The notes: a model not told the origin generated them from the letters alone. DNA of 23,553 bases from Clostridia bacterium (GCA_017959485.1 JAGDAM010000328.1:1-23553), one strand, 5' to 3'. Counted from the first letter of the stretch, positions 12,058 to 20,786 are shown. Numbers and translations are program-made.

Positions 12058-13782
12058 TTACGGAATAAACAGCCTGTTGTCCGACTGCGTCCACTCGACT
12101 TTGGACGGCCCGTCGAGGATATAAGAGTCGCCGTAATATAGGCGGACGCCCGCTATCGTAAGACCGGCGTACTCCCCGTCAACCGTGAAGGAGGCGAGCG
12201 GGGTATTCATATCACTGACGTTATACAGCTTATATTCACCGGGCTTGACCGTGAAGGTTGAAGTCCGGTTGGTTTTTTCTTCTCCTTCAAAGCTTCCGAA
12301 CACGACCGCGTTGGAGCCGTAGATACTGACGTTCGCCCGGCCTATGATAATGACATTTCCGCGCGTGGAGTCGGGTTTGAGGGATACGGTATCGTCCTTT
12401 ACCGTAAAGACCGAATACTCTTTTGTCAGTGAGAGGTGATTGCTTTCGTTCTCGACAATGCGGTCGACCTTGAATCGGTTAGGCGTGCCGCTGACGCCGC
12501 CGATCACCGCGTTCTCACAGCCGAACGCCAGACGCGCCTCGACGTCGAGGAGCGTCGAGGGAACGTTGAAAATAGAGCACCTGACGAGCGTCGCCGTGTC
12601 GCGTACGGTGATTTTTCCGCTGTTGACGCTGACGACGCCTTCAGCCGAGAAGACAATGCCTTCGGGCGCCGAGAAGCGCGCGTCTTTTGAGGAGATTGTC
12701 ATCTGTCCGGGAACTCCGTCGGTCGTTCGCGCCGTCAGGCAGTTTCCGTTTTTCGAGAGAAGATCGAGCGTGTTTCCGGAGATAATTATGCCTTTGTCTC
12801 CGTCGACGCACTGTGAGTCCGCGACGATTTTCAGATCGGTTGAATTGATTGAAACGTTTTCATGAGCGCGGATTCCGTCGGACCCCGTCAGGTCTATCGC
12901 CGATGAACCGGAGCTCTTGAGCTCATTGCATTCGACGGCTGTCACATTTGATTTGACCGTGACACGGCTGTCGATGATTTTGAGATTGCCGCGCGCGTAA
13001 ACGCCTCTCCCGGGTGATTCTATCTCGCATGAAATGCCGTTGAACTCAATGTTTTCCGCGAATACACACGAGTCGCCCGATGACAGCTTCAAGGCCTTGC
13101 CGGTTTCTTCCGACGAGAATTTAACGTCGACTCCCGAGGAAACTATCGGGTAGTCGGACTTGAGCGACGATCCGGAGGCGCCGCCGAGGCGGACGGTAAC
13201 AAGCGTCGCGTTGTCAAAACTGAAGACGCTCATGCCGGTGTTTTCCACGGTCGCGTCTTCCAAAACGAAGGTTATTTCTTCGTTATAGGCGTTCACGTAG
13301 AACAGTATGTTCTTTCCGGAGCCCGAAACCGTTACGGTGCAGGCGTGATAAAAACTGTAACGGCCGAGAGAATCGTCGCAGCTCCAGCATTCGCTCTCAG
13401 GGCGCCCGCCGGTATTTGTTACCGTGACTGTCAGAGTTTGCGGTTCCGGTTCGGTGGAGGACGTCTCATCTGCCGGGAAAGTACCGGTCGGAACGTCGAG
13501 ATAAGTGCTGTCGTCGGTGTTCGGCTCGGTTGCGGGCTCGGCCTCGGTCGTGGCGTCGGGAGACGCCTCTGAGGTCTCGGGTTCCGCGCCTGTCTCGTCC
13601 GGGTTTATCGTACCGGTCGGGACGTCCAGATACGTGACGTCTGAGGTCCCGGGTTCGGTCGTCGGGGCAGCGGCTTTCGTGGTGCCGGGCTCGGTACTGA
13701 CGGGAAGAATTTTGCCGCATCCCGTGATTAGCAGCGTGTAGCAGATGATAACTGAAAAAACAGATAACAGAGTCTTTTTCAT
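12058..13782 (-). CDS. Secreted lipoprotein with beta-helix-like repeats
   Basis: The 574-residue precursor has a signal peptide and lipobox LITGC (Cys22). Residues about 25-115 are a Pro/Thr/Glu-rich linker in which TYLDVPTGT occurs twice, 43 residues apart (50-58 and 93-101), visible as a repeat in the DNA. The main domain (about 118-480) consists of short Val/Ile-Asn/Ser strands with turns such as GRGVYARGNLKIIDSRV and DGIRAHENVSINS, the look of a right-handed parallel beta-helix. This resembles carbohydrate-binding DUF4353-type lipoproteins. The C-terminal 90 residues form a separate beta domain. It is probably surface-exposed and may bind glycans (inferred). It is the last gene of an operon after cca (37-base gap). 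No terminator is seen in the 38 bases before the convergent HAD gene. Confidence 0.8.
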   Translation of the reverse strand: MKKTLLSVFSVIICYTLLITGCGKILPVSTEPGTTKAAAPTTEPGTSDVTYLDVPTGTINPDETGAEPETSEASPDATTEAEPATEPNTDDSTYLDVPTGTFPADETSSTEPEPQTLTVTVTNTGGRPESECWSCDDSLGRYSFYHACTVTVSGSGKNILFYVNAYNEEITFVLEDATVENTGMSVFSFDNATLVTVRLGGASGSSLKSDYPIVSSGVDVKFSSEETGKALKLSSGDSCVFAENIEFNGISCEIESPGRGVYARGNLKIIDSRVTVKSNVTAVECNELKSSGSSAIDLTGSDGIRAHENVSINSTDLKIVADSQCVDGDKGIIISGNTLDLLSKNGNCLTARTTDGVPGQMTISSKDARFSAPEGIVFSAEGVVSVNSGKITVRDTATLVRCSIFNVPSTLLDVEARLAFGCENAVIGGVSGTPNRFKVDRIVENESNHLSLTKEYSVFTVKDDTVSLKPDSTRGNVIIIGRANVSIYGSNAVVFGSFEGEEKTNRTSTFTVKPGEYKLYNVSDMNTPLASFTVDGEYAGLTIAGVRLYYGDSYILDGPSKVEWTQSDNRLFIP

Positions 13783-13819
13783 AGCGATTACCCGTTTTGC
13801 CTTAATCTTTCGAAGCTGA

Positions 13820-15205
13820 TTATTTATTTCTGAGTTTTCTCGCGTAAGCCAGCGTCTGTTTCAGCGCGGCGTCGCGGTTGATTCCCGCGAGCCGCAGCTT
13901 GTGAGCGTATTCGAGGATTTCCGAATAATCCGGCCCGGGTTCGAAGCCCGCCTCCGCGAGATCGGCTCCGCCGATCCACGGTCCGGACGTGATCTTTTTA
14001 TAAATTGCGAGCCGTTCGCGGAGCCAGGGGGAGACGTCTACGTATTCGGAGTTTTTGATTATGCCGCGGCTGTCGGCTTCCGCAAGGAGTAAGAGATCCT
14101 CCGGATCGACCGACCGGTCGAACATTTTGTTCGTCGATTTGACCGACGCCTCCGCGAAGGCGAGCGCGTTCGGTTTCATATGCAGCAGCACCATGTTCTT
14201 TACGTAATGCGCGGTTTTTTTGTCTCCCACGCCCCTCGAAAGAAACCGGCCCGCCGTTTCGACTCCGGCCTCCTCGTGTCCGTACGAGTGTATGACTCCG
14301 TCTCTTTTGAAGGTGGTCGCGGGTTTTCCGAAATCGTGGCAGAGCGCGGAAAGCATAAACGGATACCGGTGTCCCGCTTTCTCCCGCAGCGACGCGGCTG
14401 CGTTCAGAACGAGCATGGTATGCCGGAATACGTCTCCCTCAGGATGAAAGACGGGATTCTGTTCGACTCCGGCGAGAGCCGCGACCTCGGGGAACCAGAC
14501 GTCCGTCTGACCTATTTTCAGCAGAAACTCGAAGAATACCGAGGGCGACGCGCTCATCAGGAGCGCTTTTTTCATTTCGCCCTCCACACGCTCGGACGAG
14601 AGCGAATCGAGAGGTATCGACGAGCAAATCTCCGCGGTTTTTTCGTCGACCGTGAATCCGAAACGCGCGGCAAACTGCGCGGCGCGCAGAACGCGCAGCG
14701 GGTCTTCCGCGAAGGATTCGTCGCTTACGTGCCGGAGGACCTTTCTTTCGACGTCCCGACGCCCGCCGTAAAAATCGAGTATCTCTCCGGTCAGGACGTC
14801 CTCCATCATCGCGTTGACCGTGAAATCGCGGCGGAGGGCGGCCTTTTCGGGGCCGAGAAAGGGATCGACGAAGGTCTCGAAATCGCGGTGCCCCCTCCCG
14901 GTCGCGCGTTCGGTGCGGGGCATGGCGATATCTATACCGTATCCGTGCACCGTATAGATGCCGAAGCTTACGCCCGTCTTTTTCACGACCGCCGTGCCTT
15001 CAAGCAGCCCGGTCAGCGTTTCGGGAGAGATGCCGTGAACTTCTATGTCGACGTCGGGCGAAAGTCCCGGCGGCGTTCCCATTACACGGTCGCGGACGAA
15101 ACCGCCGACGTAGTAGGCGCGGCCTCCGGCATCGGCGATTTTTCGGGCGGCGCTTCGCGCGAACGCGAGGCGTTCTTCAAGCGGAAGGGAAGCCTGTTCA
15201 CTCAT
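13820..15205 (-). CDS. cca: CCA tRNA nucleotidyltransferase
   Basis: The 461-residue enzyme adds or repairs the 3' CCA of tRNAs in the cytosol. The nucleotidyltransferase core shows YYVGGFVRDRVMG (31-43), the catalytic DVDIE (Asp51, Asp53), RRDFTVNAM (125-133) and EDPLRVLRAAQFAARF (167-182). An HD-type domain follows with His262 and the His290-Asp291 pair in CHDFGKPAT. Length and order are normal for bacterial class II enzymes with an HD domain. The ATG at 15205 overlaps the stop of the upstream secreted-protein gene by eight bases, so translation is coupled. It is unusual to find this housekeeping gene between two genes for extracytoplasmic proteins. The tRNA in this window already encodes its CCA. 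Confidence 0.95.
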   Translation of the reverse strand: MSEQASLPLEERLAFARSAARKIADAGGRAYYVGGFVRDRVMGTPPGLSPDVDIEVHGISPETLTGLLEGTAVVKKTGVSFGIYTVHGYGIDIAMPRTERATGRGHRDFETFVDPFLGPEKAALRRDFTVNAMMEDVLTGEILDFYGGRRDVERKVLRHVSDESFAEDPLRVLRAAQFAARFGFTVDEKTAEICSSIPLDSLSSERVEGEMKKALLMSASPSVFFEFLLKIGQTDVWFPEVAALAGVEQNPVFHPEGDVFRHTMLVLNAAASLREKAGHRYPFMLSALCHDFGKPATTFKRDGVIHSYGHEEAGVETAGRFLSRGVGDKKTAHYVKNMVLLHMKPNALAFAEASVKSTNKMFDRSVDPEDLLLLAEADSRGIIKNSEYVDVSPWLRERLAIYKKITSGPWIGGADLAEAGFEPGPDYSEILEYAHKLRLAGINRDAALKQTLAYARKLRNK

Positions 15206-16832
15206 TTCTGCTCTTTCTTAACGCGGCCCACGAGGCAAAAGCAATCACGGCCATCACCGCGCACGGCAGTGAGGACGCGCAGCCTCCCGCGGGCGCGCTT
15301 GCCGTCTCTTCGGCGGTTTCGGGCGCGGAAGTCAGGTCCGCTTCGGAGGATTCGTCCGCGGCTCCGGTGTCCTCTGGCAGCGTTACCTCGGGTTCCGGCT
15401 CCTCCGCGGGAGCGTACGGATCGGCCGGGGTCAGCACCTCGGGGAGGGGAAGACGCGGCTCGGTCCCGTTGATATATTTGTCTTCTTCGGCGGAGAGGTC
15501 GTAAACGACGTATCCGGCCTCGGGACGGACGGTGGGCAGGCCGCCGTTTTCAAGATCCTGATAGAAATAGTTGAATCCGGTTTTCCGGTTGAGATACATT
15601 GTCAGGGCGCCGGTGGCGACGTCTTCCTCTTTTACGAATTCAAGGGCTCCGTACTCTTCGCCGCGCTCGATCGGGACCCGGCTTGCGCCGTTTGAAGTGC
15701 CGTCAAGCGCGAAAGTGAGCCATTTGCAGCTCTTTTCGAGTATAAAATTGCCGCGGATTCCGATACTGACGTGCCCTCTGGCGGAGGAAACCCCGAAAAG
15801 GCAGGTGTATGCCGTTCCGGTCGAACCCTGTTTGAGCTCGCCTATGCCGACGCAGCCCTGTATCTCGCCGTAGGCGGAGTTGCAGTAGGCGAAAAAGTGC
15901 GACACGAATCCGCCGTCGGAGCTTCCGCCGGTGACAGTTCCGGTGTTAAGGCACCGGAAGAGCCGGAAGCGCTGCGAATCGGATCCGTATCCGTATCCCG
16001 CGATGCCTCCGACGTATTTGCATCCGGTAACCGCGCCCTGATTTTCACACTGAATGAAGGTGAAGAGGCGCGGCGCGGCATTGGAGGCGACCCCGGCTCT
16101 CGAGAGCAATCCTCCGGCGTTGTATCCGGATGAGATCTCGCCGTAATTCGAGCAGCGGAAGACAAAAACGTCGTTCTCTCCGGCGGTGAAGGCCGAATAT
16201 CCGCAAATGCCTCCGACGTTGGCGCCGTTGGACGCGCCACTCAAGCTTCCGTAGTTCAGGCAGTCGTATGCCTCGAGAGAATCAGCGCTTCCTATGAGTC
16301 CTCCGAGCTGAGCGTCTCCCGATTTTGCAGTGATCTTAAGGTTGCCGTAGTTGCGGCATCCGACGAAGACGGCCCTCGCGTTAGGTCTTGTGCGGCCGAC
16401 TATGCCGCCGACGCTGACCGCCGCGGACGAGGTTATCGAAGCCCGGTTGACGACGTTGTACGCCGTCATGCCTCCGGTATAGGCGGTCAGGGATCCGGTG
16501 TGCATCTTGGTCGTTACGGCGCCTTCAAAGGTCAGGTCGCGGACCGTTCCGTTGAATTCAGAGAAAGCGGTGACGGTTTTGAGCGTAATCGTTTTACCGT
16601 TTCCGTTGAGAGTTCCGGTGAAAATTGAGGTATAGGATTTAGTCAGCGTGATATCGTTCGCGAGATAGTATTCGCCTCCGCGTTCCATTGCGAGAAACTC
16701 GGCCTCGTTCGAGACCGGTTTGCCGGACGGACGCGATTCTTCCGCGGCCGCGGGACAGGCAAAAACCGCAGCGAAGGAAGCAATCAGCAGCGCGGCGAAC
16801 GCCGCACGAAACATTTTTAGGGATTTTTTCAT
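15198..16832 (-). CDS. Secreted GLUG-like repeat protein with C-terminal membrane anchor
   Basis: The 544-residue protein has an N-terminal signal peptide (about 1-31) ending near CPAAAEE. A beta-rich body follows with GTLNGNGKTITL and many CxNYGxxxG/VGGIxGY units (about 130-340), as in GLUG-type surface adhesins or beta-helix proteins. An acidic Pro/Glu linker (about 455-510) leads to a C-terminal GGCASSLPC motif, a hydrophobic span and a basic RKSRNE tail. The tail fits a C-terminal anchor or sorting signal with a conserved Cys. I start at 16832 because the promoter (16866-16894) lies just upstream. The longer open frame to 17057 runs through that promoter and over pepD. It is the first gene of an operon with cca and the beta-helix lipoprotein. 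Confidence 0.8.
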   Translation of the reverse strand: MKKSLKMFRAAFAALLIASFAAVFACPAAAEESRPSGKPVSNEAEFLAMERGGEYYLANDITLTKSYTSIFTGTLNGNGKTITLKTVTAFSEFNGTVRDLTFEGAVTTKMHTGSLTAYTGGMTAYNVVNRASITSSAAVSVGGIVGRTRPNARAVFVGCRNYGNLKITAKSGDAQLGGLIGSADSLEAYDCLNYGSLSGASNGANVGGICGYSAFTAGENDVFVFRCSNYGEISSGYNAGGLLSRAGVASNAAPRLFTFIQCENQGAVTGCKYVGGIAGYGYGSDSQRFRLFRCLNTGTVTGGSSDGGFVSHFFAYCNSAYGEIQGCVGIGELKQGSTGTAYTCLFGVSSARGHVSIGIRGNFILEKSCKWLTFALDGTSNGASRVPIERGEEYGALEFVKEEDVATGALTMYLNRKTGFNYFYQDLENGGLPTVRPEAGYVVYDLSAEEDKYINGTEPRLPLPEVLTPADPYAPAEEPEPEVTLPEDTGAADESSEADLTSAPETAEETASAPAGGCASSLPCAVMAVIAFASWAALRKSRNE

Positions 16833-16865
16833 ATCACTATACCGTTTCTTTATAATTGATACTTT

Positions 16866-16894
16866 ATTATACACCAAAACAGATCTTATTGCAA
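16866..16894 (-). promoter_or_regulatory. Promoter of the secreted protein-cca operon
   Basis: On the minus strand TTGCAA (plus 16889-16894), 17 bases, TATAAT (plus 16866-16871). It lies about 34 bases before the ATG at 16832. Confidence 0.75.
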
Positions 16895-16905
16895 GAAAGA
16901 TGCCC

Positions 16906-16934
16906 TTGACTATTTCCGCTTTATGGAGTAGAAT
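16906..16934 (+). promoter_or_regulatory. Promoter of pepD
   Basis: TTGACT (16906-16911), 17 bases, TAGAAT (16929-16934). It is divergent from the promoter at 16866-16894, with only 11 bases between the two -35 boxes. Confidence 0.7.
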
Positions 16935-16968
16935 AATGGCGGAACGACTGTTCTCAACGGAGGAAAAA

Positions 16969-18420
16969 ATGGGTAACGTTTTAAAGGGCCTTGTGCCAGA
17001 AAGAGTTTTTTCGATATTCGAGCTTATGTCGTCGGTCCCCCACGGATCGGGAAACACGAAGGCGGTAAGCGATCTCTGCGTCGGTTTCGCGCGCGAGCGC
17101 GGACTTGAGTACGTTCAGGACGGATATAACAACGTGATAATAAAAAAGCCGGCTTCCGCGGGATACGAAGACCGTCCGCCGGTGATACTGCAGGCGCATC
17201 TTGATATGGTCTGCGCGGTGAACCCCGAACGCCCGGTAGACATGTCGCGCGAGCCGGTGAAACTCGTGACCGACGGAGAATACGTATGGGCGGACGGAAC
17301 TTCTCTCGGCGCCGACGACATGATCGGCGTCGCCTGCGCGCTTGCGCTGCTTGACGACGGCGACGCCGTACATCCTCCGCTCGAAGTGCTTCTGACGACC
17401 GACGAGGAGACCGGTATGTACGGAGCTTCCGGTCTGGACGTGTCGGCGCTCGCCGGGAGGCGGCTTATTAATCTTGATTCGGAGGACGAGGGCGTGATCA
17501 CCGCCGGCTGTGCCGGAGGTCTTCATCTCGATTCCCGGCTTGAACTTCACCGCCGCAGAGTGGCCGCGGAAAGCGTTTTCTACCGGCTTTGCGTCTCAGG
17601 ACTGCTCGGCGGACACTCGGGAGCCGAAATCGATCGCGAGCGCGGCAACTCCAATCTGATCGCCGCGAGGATTATCCGGGAGGCGTCGGAGGCGAAGCCG
17701 CGGCTCTGCTCCTTCGAAGGCGGCGGTTTCGACAACGTTATCCCGTCCGAAACGCTTGCGACGTTCGCCGTGCCTCGGGAACTCGCGAAAACCGCCGAAG
17801 AGCTCGTCCGCCTTTCGGCGTCCGCTCTGAAAGACGAGTACGCCGCGTCCGAGCCGGGGCTGGAGATCACTTTGGAGAAAACCTCCGCCTGCGCGTCGGC
17901 CGTTACCTTCGCGGATACTCTCCGCGCCGCGACGCTTCTTTTGCTTCTGCCCAACGGCGTGATGAATATGAATATCGAACTGCCGGGACTCGTCGAGACC
18001 TCGCTGAGCACCGGCATCGCAAAACTCGACGGAAGCCGGTTCGGATTTACTACTTTCATCCGCTCTTCTTCCGAAAACCGGAAACAGTCGGTCTTCCGCC
18101 GGGTCCGCGCTCTGATTGAGGACGTCTTCGGAGGCACCGTGAAAATCAGAGGCAATTACCCCGCGTGGCGGTACAGGAGCGATTCCGAGCTGCTGGCTTC
18201 GGTTAAGGACGCGTATTTCCGGATCAGCGGCAAAGAAGCCGTCGTGTTTGCGACTCACGGCGGCCTTGAATGCGGAATATTCTGCGGAAAGATCCCGGGC
18301 CTTGACTGCGTTTCAATCGGGCCTGACATGAGCGATATTCACTCGGTCAACGAGCGGCTGAACGTTGCGTCGGTCGGACGGTTCTATGAGCTGCTGCGTT
18401 CCGCGGTCGCGGGTCTCTGA
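16969..18420 (+). CDS. pepD: Aminoacyl-histidine dipeptidase (M20 family)
   Basis: The 483-residue protein is a cytosolic zinc dipeptidase of the PepD type, close to the 485 residues of the E. coli enzyme. Metal ligands fit His77 in QAHLDMV, Asp116 in GADDMIG, Glu146/Glu147 in TTDEETGM, Asp170 in NLDSED, and a His near the end in DIHSVNERL. A lid domain lies between about 190 and 390, with GGHSGAEIDRERGN. It cleaves Xaa-His and similar dipeptides for amino-acid recycling. I start at ATG 16969 because GGAGG is five bases upstream. The frame is open further upstream but that part overlaps the divergent gene and its promoter. It is monocistronic, with its own promoter and a terminator at 18431-18503. 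Confidence 0.93.
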   Translation: MGNVLKGLVPERVFSIFELMSSVPHGSGNTKAVSDLCVGFARERGLEYVQDGYNNVIIKKPASAGYEDRPPVILQAHLDMVCAVNPERPVDMSREPVKLVTDGEYVWADGTSLGADDMIGVACALALLDDGDAVHPPLEVLLTTDEETGMYGASGLDVSALAGRRLINLDSEDEGVITAGCAGGLHLDSRLELHRRRVAAESVFYRLCVSGLLGGHSGAEIDRERGNSNLIAARIIREASEAKPRLCSFEGGGFDNVIPSETLATFAVPRELAKTAEELVRLSASALKDEYAASEPGLEITLEKTSACASAVTFADTLRAATLLLLLPNGVMNMNIELPGLVETSLSTGIAKLDGSRFGFTTFIRSSSENRKQSVFRRVRALIEDVFGGTVKIRGNYPAWRYRSDSELLASVKDAYFRISGKEAVVFATHGGLECGIFCGKIPGLDCVSIGPDMSDIHSVNERLNVASVGRFYELLRSAVAGL

Positions 18421-18430
18421 GGCATACAGG

Positions 18431-18503
18431 CAATACCGCAGTTCCATAAAACCGTCCGGGCCGCGCTTTTTGCGCGGGCCCGGACGGTTTTTATGGGGTA
18501 TTG
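18431..18503. terminator. Bidirectional terminator between pepD and the PHP gene
   Basis: A long hairpin with core CCGTCCGGGCC/GGCCCGGACGG is extended by AAAA/TTTT and by CAATACC (18431-18437)/GGTATTG (18497-18503). T-runs flank the core on both strands, fitting two convergent genes. Confidence 0.9.
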
Positions 18504-18513
18504 TCTACAGCCG

Positions 18514-19380
18514 TTATTTTTGAATTTCTTCCAGAAAAGCCGCGAGCGCGCTGGGCGGCTCGCCGCCGCGGTCGAGGCCGGTGTCGCCGAGTTCGATCGG
18601 CTTGTTGGCGCCGTGATAGTCGCTTCCCGCCGTTACGAGCAGTGAAAAGCGTTCGGCGAGGTCGATCGCGGCGCGGATGAGTTTCGGCGAAAAGCCGGAA
18701 TAGTATGCTTCGATTCCGCACAGACCGTATTCTTTAAGGCGGGTCAGACGCTCTTCCATCTCTTTGCCCATGACAAGCTCGTCTCCGCTTCCGTAGAAGG
18801 GGTGCGCGAGCACGGGAATGCCGCCCGCGTCGAGTATGCCGCGGATCGCCTGCTCCGGCCTCAGGTGCTTTTCACTGAAACTCTGGCGGTTCAGGAAGCG
18901 GTCGATCGCGTCGCCGCGGCTTTCGGCGTATCCGTATTTTACCATAAGGTTTCCGATATGCGGCTTTCCCGGGTTGTCGAGCGCGAGCAGCTTGTCGATC
19001 TCGTCCTCCGGAAATTCAAAGCCGAATTCGGTCCTGAGAAACTCGATCCTCGCGTACACCTTCTCCATCCGGAGACTGTGTCCCGCGTCAACGGTGACGG
19101 CGATCTCCGGTCCGTCGGGATCGAAACCGTATCCGAGAATATGATATTTTCCCGCCTCGTCACGGCAGGAAAACTCGACTCCCGGGATGAACAGAGGAGC
19201 TCCGGGAGTTTCCGCGGCAAGTTTTTTGATCACAGATCCGGCTTTGACCGCGTCGTGGTCGGTGACCGCGAAAACTTCTATCCCCGCTTCCGTAACGCGG
19301 GACAGGATCTCCTCGGGCGTGTCGGTGCCGTCGGAGACCGTCGTGTGCATATGCAGATCGATATTTGACGTGATCTTCAT
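18514..19380 (-). CDS. PHP-domain phosphoesterase (TrpH/RNase AM-like)
   Basis: The 288-residue protein has the PHP metal-site motifs in order: DLHMHTTVSDGT (8-19), VTDHDAV (39-45), GVEFSC near 67-72, KPHIGNLM, LAHPFYG and AGSDYHG. This pattern and length match the YciV/TrpH group, which hydrolyses 3',5'-nucleoside bisphosphates and trims short 5' RNA ends. The specific substrate here is inferred from similarity. It is the third gene of an operon (ECF S component, C26 hydrolase, PHP), starting 18 bases after the C26 stop. Confidence 0.88.
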   Translation of the reverse strand: MKITSNIDLHMHTTVSDGTDTPEEILSRVTEAGIEVFAVTDHDAVKAGSVIKKLAAETPGAPLFIPGVEFSCRDEAGKYHILGYGFDPDGPEIAVTVDAGHSLRMEKVYARIEFLRTEFGFEFPEDEIDKLLALDNPGKPHIGNLMVKYGYAESRGDAIDRFLNRQSFSEKHLRPEQAIRGILDAGGIPVLAHPFYGSGDELVMGKEMEERLTRLKEYGLCGIEAYYSGFSPKLIRAAIDLAERFSLLVTAGSDYHGANKPIELGDTGLDRGGEPPSALAAFLEEIQK

Positions 19381-19398
19381 ACAATTACCCCTGTCGCG

Positions 19399-20118
19399 TT
19401 ACCGCGCGCCAGCGGACGCCGCCGAGACGAATGCGTCGAAGATCGCCCGGGCGTCGGAGGATGATGAATACATGAGTTCCGGATGCCACTGAACGGCGAG
19501 GAGGAACCGACCGGACGGAGCCGCCGGCTCGATCGCCTCGGGAATACCGTCTTCCGAAAAGGCGGTGACCGCGAATCCCGGCGCGGCGTCCTTTACCGCC
19601 TGATGGTGAAAGCTGTTGATGCTTATCCGCGTTTTGCCTGTAATACGGCAGAGCGCGGAATCTTCAGTTACCGCGGCCTCGAAAGGCCCCTCGCTTCCCG
19701 GTTCCTCCTGGCGGTGTCCGGGAATATCCTGGTAAAGCGTTCCGCCGGCGGCTGCGTTGAGCAGCTGCGCTCCGCGGCAGATTCCAAGCACCGGCAGTCC
19801 GGGGCACTCGAAGAGGAGGATCTTAGCCAGTTCCAGTTCAAACTCGTCCCGCTTTTCGCAGATTTCGACTCCGTCTCCGGTGACCTTTTCGCCGTAGTGA
19901 GCCGGATCGACGTCGACTCCGCCCGAAAAGAGAAAGGCGTCGAAAGCCCGCGCGCGGAAAAACTCGCGCGCGGCTTCGGCGCCGTCGGTAAACGGAAGGA
20001 AAACGGGCAGTGCGCCCGAGCGCCAGATTGCGTTGAAATAGGACCTGTTCGCGTACAGGCGGGACGCCTGGTCGTTCATCGAGCAGGTTATGCCTATAAC
20101 GGGACGGTGCGCGTTCAT
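19399..20118 (-). CDS. Gamma-glutamyl hydrolase family protein (peptidase C26)
   Basis: The 239-residue class I amidotransferase-fold hydrolase has the nucleophile in LGICRGAQLLN (Cys114), FLFSGGVDVDP upstream of it, NSFHHQAV, and the catalytic VQWHPE. This is the PuuD-like C26 family, which hydrolyses gamma-glutamyl bonds such as gamma-glutamyl-GABA or folate polyglutamate. I start at ATG 20118, one base after the upstream gene's stop (TGAAATG). A start at 20148 would overlap that gene by 29 bases. The neighbour is an ECF vitamin-transporter S component, which makes a vitamin salvage role such as folate possible but unproven. Confidence 0.85.
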   Translation of the reverse strand: MNAHRPVIGITCSMNDQASRLYANRSYFNAIWRSGALPVFLPFTDGAEAAREFFRARAFDAFLFSGGVDVDPAHYGEKVTGDGVEICEKRDEFELELAKILLFECPGLPVLGICRGAQLLNAAAGGTLYQDIPGHRQEEPGSEGPFEAAVTEDSALCRITGKTRISINSFHHQAVKDAAPGFAVTAFSEDGIPEAIEPAAPSGRFLLAVQWHPELMYSSSSDARAIFDAFVSAASAGAR

Positions 20119-20119
20119 T

Positions 20120-20737
20120 TCAGGCACGGTTATCCGATCCCGGGGCAAGATCTATTATTCTTACGATCACCGGGCTGAGCAGGGTGACCGTCGCGAATTC
20201 GACAAGGAAGTTGATTCCGATCATGCCGGTGAAAAGGTAGCTGGCGGCGTCTTTGTATCCGAGTGCTTCCGCCCAACCGGCAAGGGTAGGCATAAAGAAG
20301 AGCAGGCATCCGACGACAAAAATACCGGTGTTGACGATCGGGCACGCGATGCCCGCGATCAGCACTCTCAGCATCTTCATCCAGGGGTTCTGCTTGCCGT
20401 CCTGCTTGCGGGCGCCGAGAGAGAGCAGCCGGAATATAAGGGCCGAGGCGAGACCGGCGAGGGTTCCTTTGAGCAGAACGGTGAGCACCGTTCCGAAGGG
20501 ATCGACCGCGAGAAAAGCGGCGGAGTCGTTGATCAGAACGACGACGCTGAAGACGAGGCCGAGGAAGGCGCCGGACAGCGGTCCGCAAAGAGCCCCTCCG
20601 ACTATGATCGGAACGAGGGCGAGGGTTATCGAAAACGGCCCGAAACGAATGTAGCCAGAGAACACCTGAAGCACGACGACGATCGCGGTCAGTATTCCGG
20701 TCAAAACGAGCTTGCGTATAAGAGCTTTATTGTTCAT
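20120..20737 (-). CDS. ECF transporter S component
   Basis: The 205-residue integral membrane protein has about six hydrophobic spans and begins NNKALIRKLVLTGILTAI, with the Ala-containing first helix typical of ECF substrate-binding subunits. The segment SITLALVPIIVGGALCGPL and following GAFLGLVFSVV also fit the family. It would capture a vitamin or cofactor precursor and dock to a shared EcfA/A'/T energising module encoded elsewhere. The substrate cannot be assigned. ATG 20737 is chosen because GGAGG lies about eleven bases upstream. An in-frame start ten codons earlier would put that site inside the gene. The promoter is at 20787-20815. No riboswitch leader is visible, since only about 40 bases separate promoter and start. 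Confidence 0.85.
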   Translation of the reverse strand: MNNKALIRKLVLTGILTAIVVVLQVFSGYIRFGPFSITLALVPIIVGGALCGPLSGAFLGLVFSVVVLINDSAAFLAVDPFGTVLTVLLKGTLAGLASALIFRLLSLGARKQDGKQNPWMKMLRVLIAGIACPIVNTGIFVVGCLLFFMPTLAGWAEALGYKDAASYLFTGMIGINFLVEFATVTLLSPVIVRIIDLAPGSDNRA

Positions 20738-20786
20738 GCGAGTGTTGTCCTCCCGTCTGCGAGACAATCAAAAATAGTGAATAAAT

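Noticed and set aside
10661..12094. 477-codon minus-strand open frame
   Set aside because: Antisense to the HEXXH/HAD gene, whose motifs are unmistakable. The translation is Arg/Pro/Gly-rich as expected for a shadow frame.
14180..15472. 430-codon plus-strand open frame
   Set aside because: Antisense shadow of cca. Low-complexity Arg-rich translation and no ribosome site.
16720..16968. Upstream extension of pepD
   Set aside because: It overlaps the divergent gene and promoter. The ATG at 16969 has GGAGG and matches the family start.
16833..17057. Upstream extension of the secreted repeat protein
   Set aside because: It reads through its own promoter and over the start of pepD. The Met at 16832 is followed by a proper signal peptide.
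20738..20786. Riboswitch before the ECF transporter gene
   Set aside because: Only about 40 bases lie between promoter and start. The nearby hairpins are upstream of the promoter.
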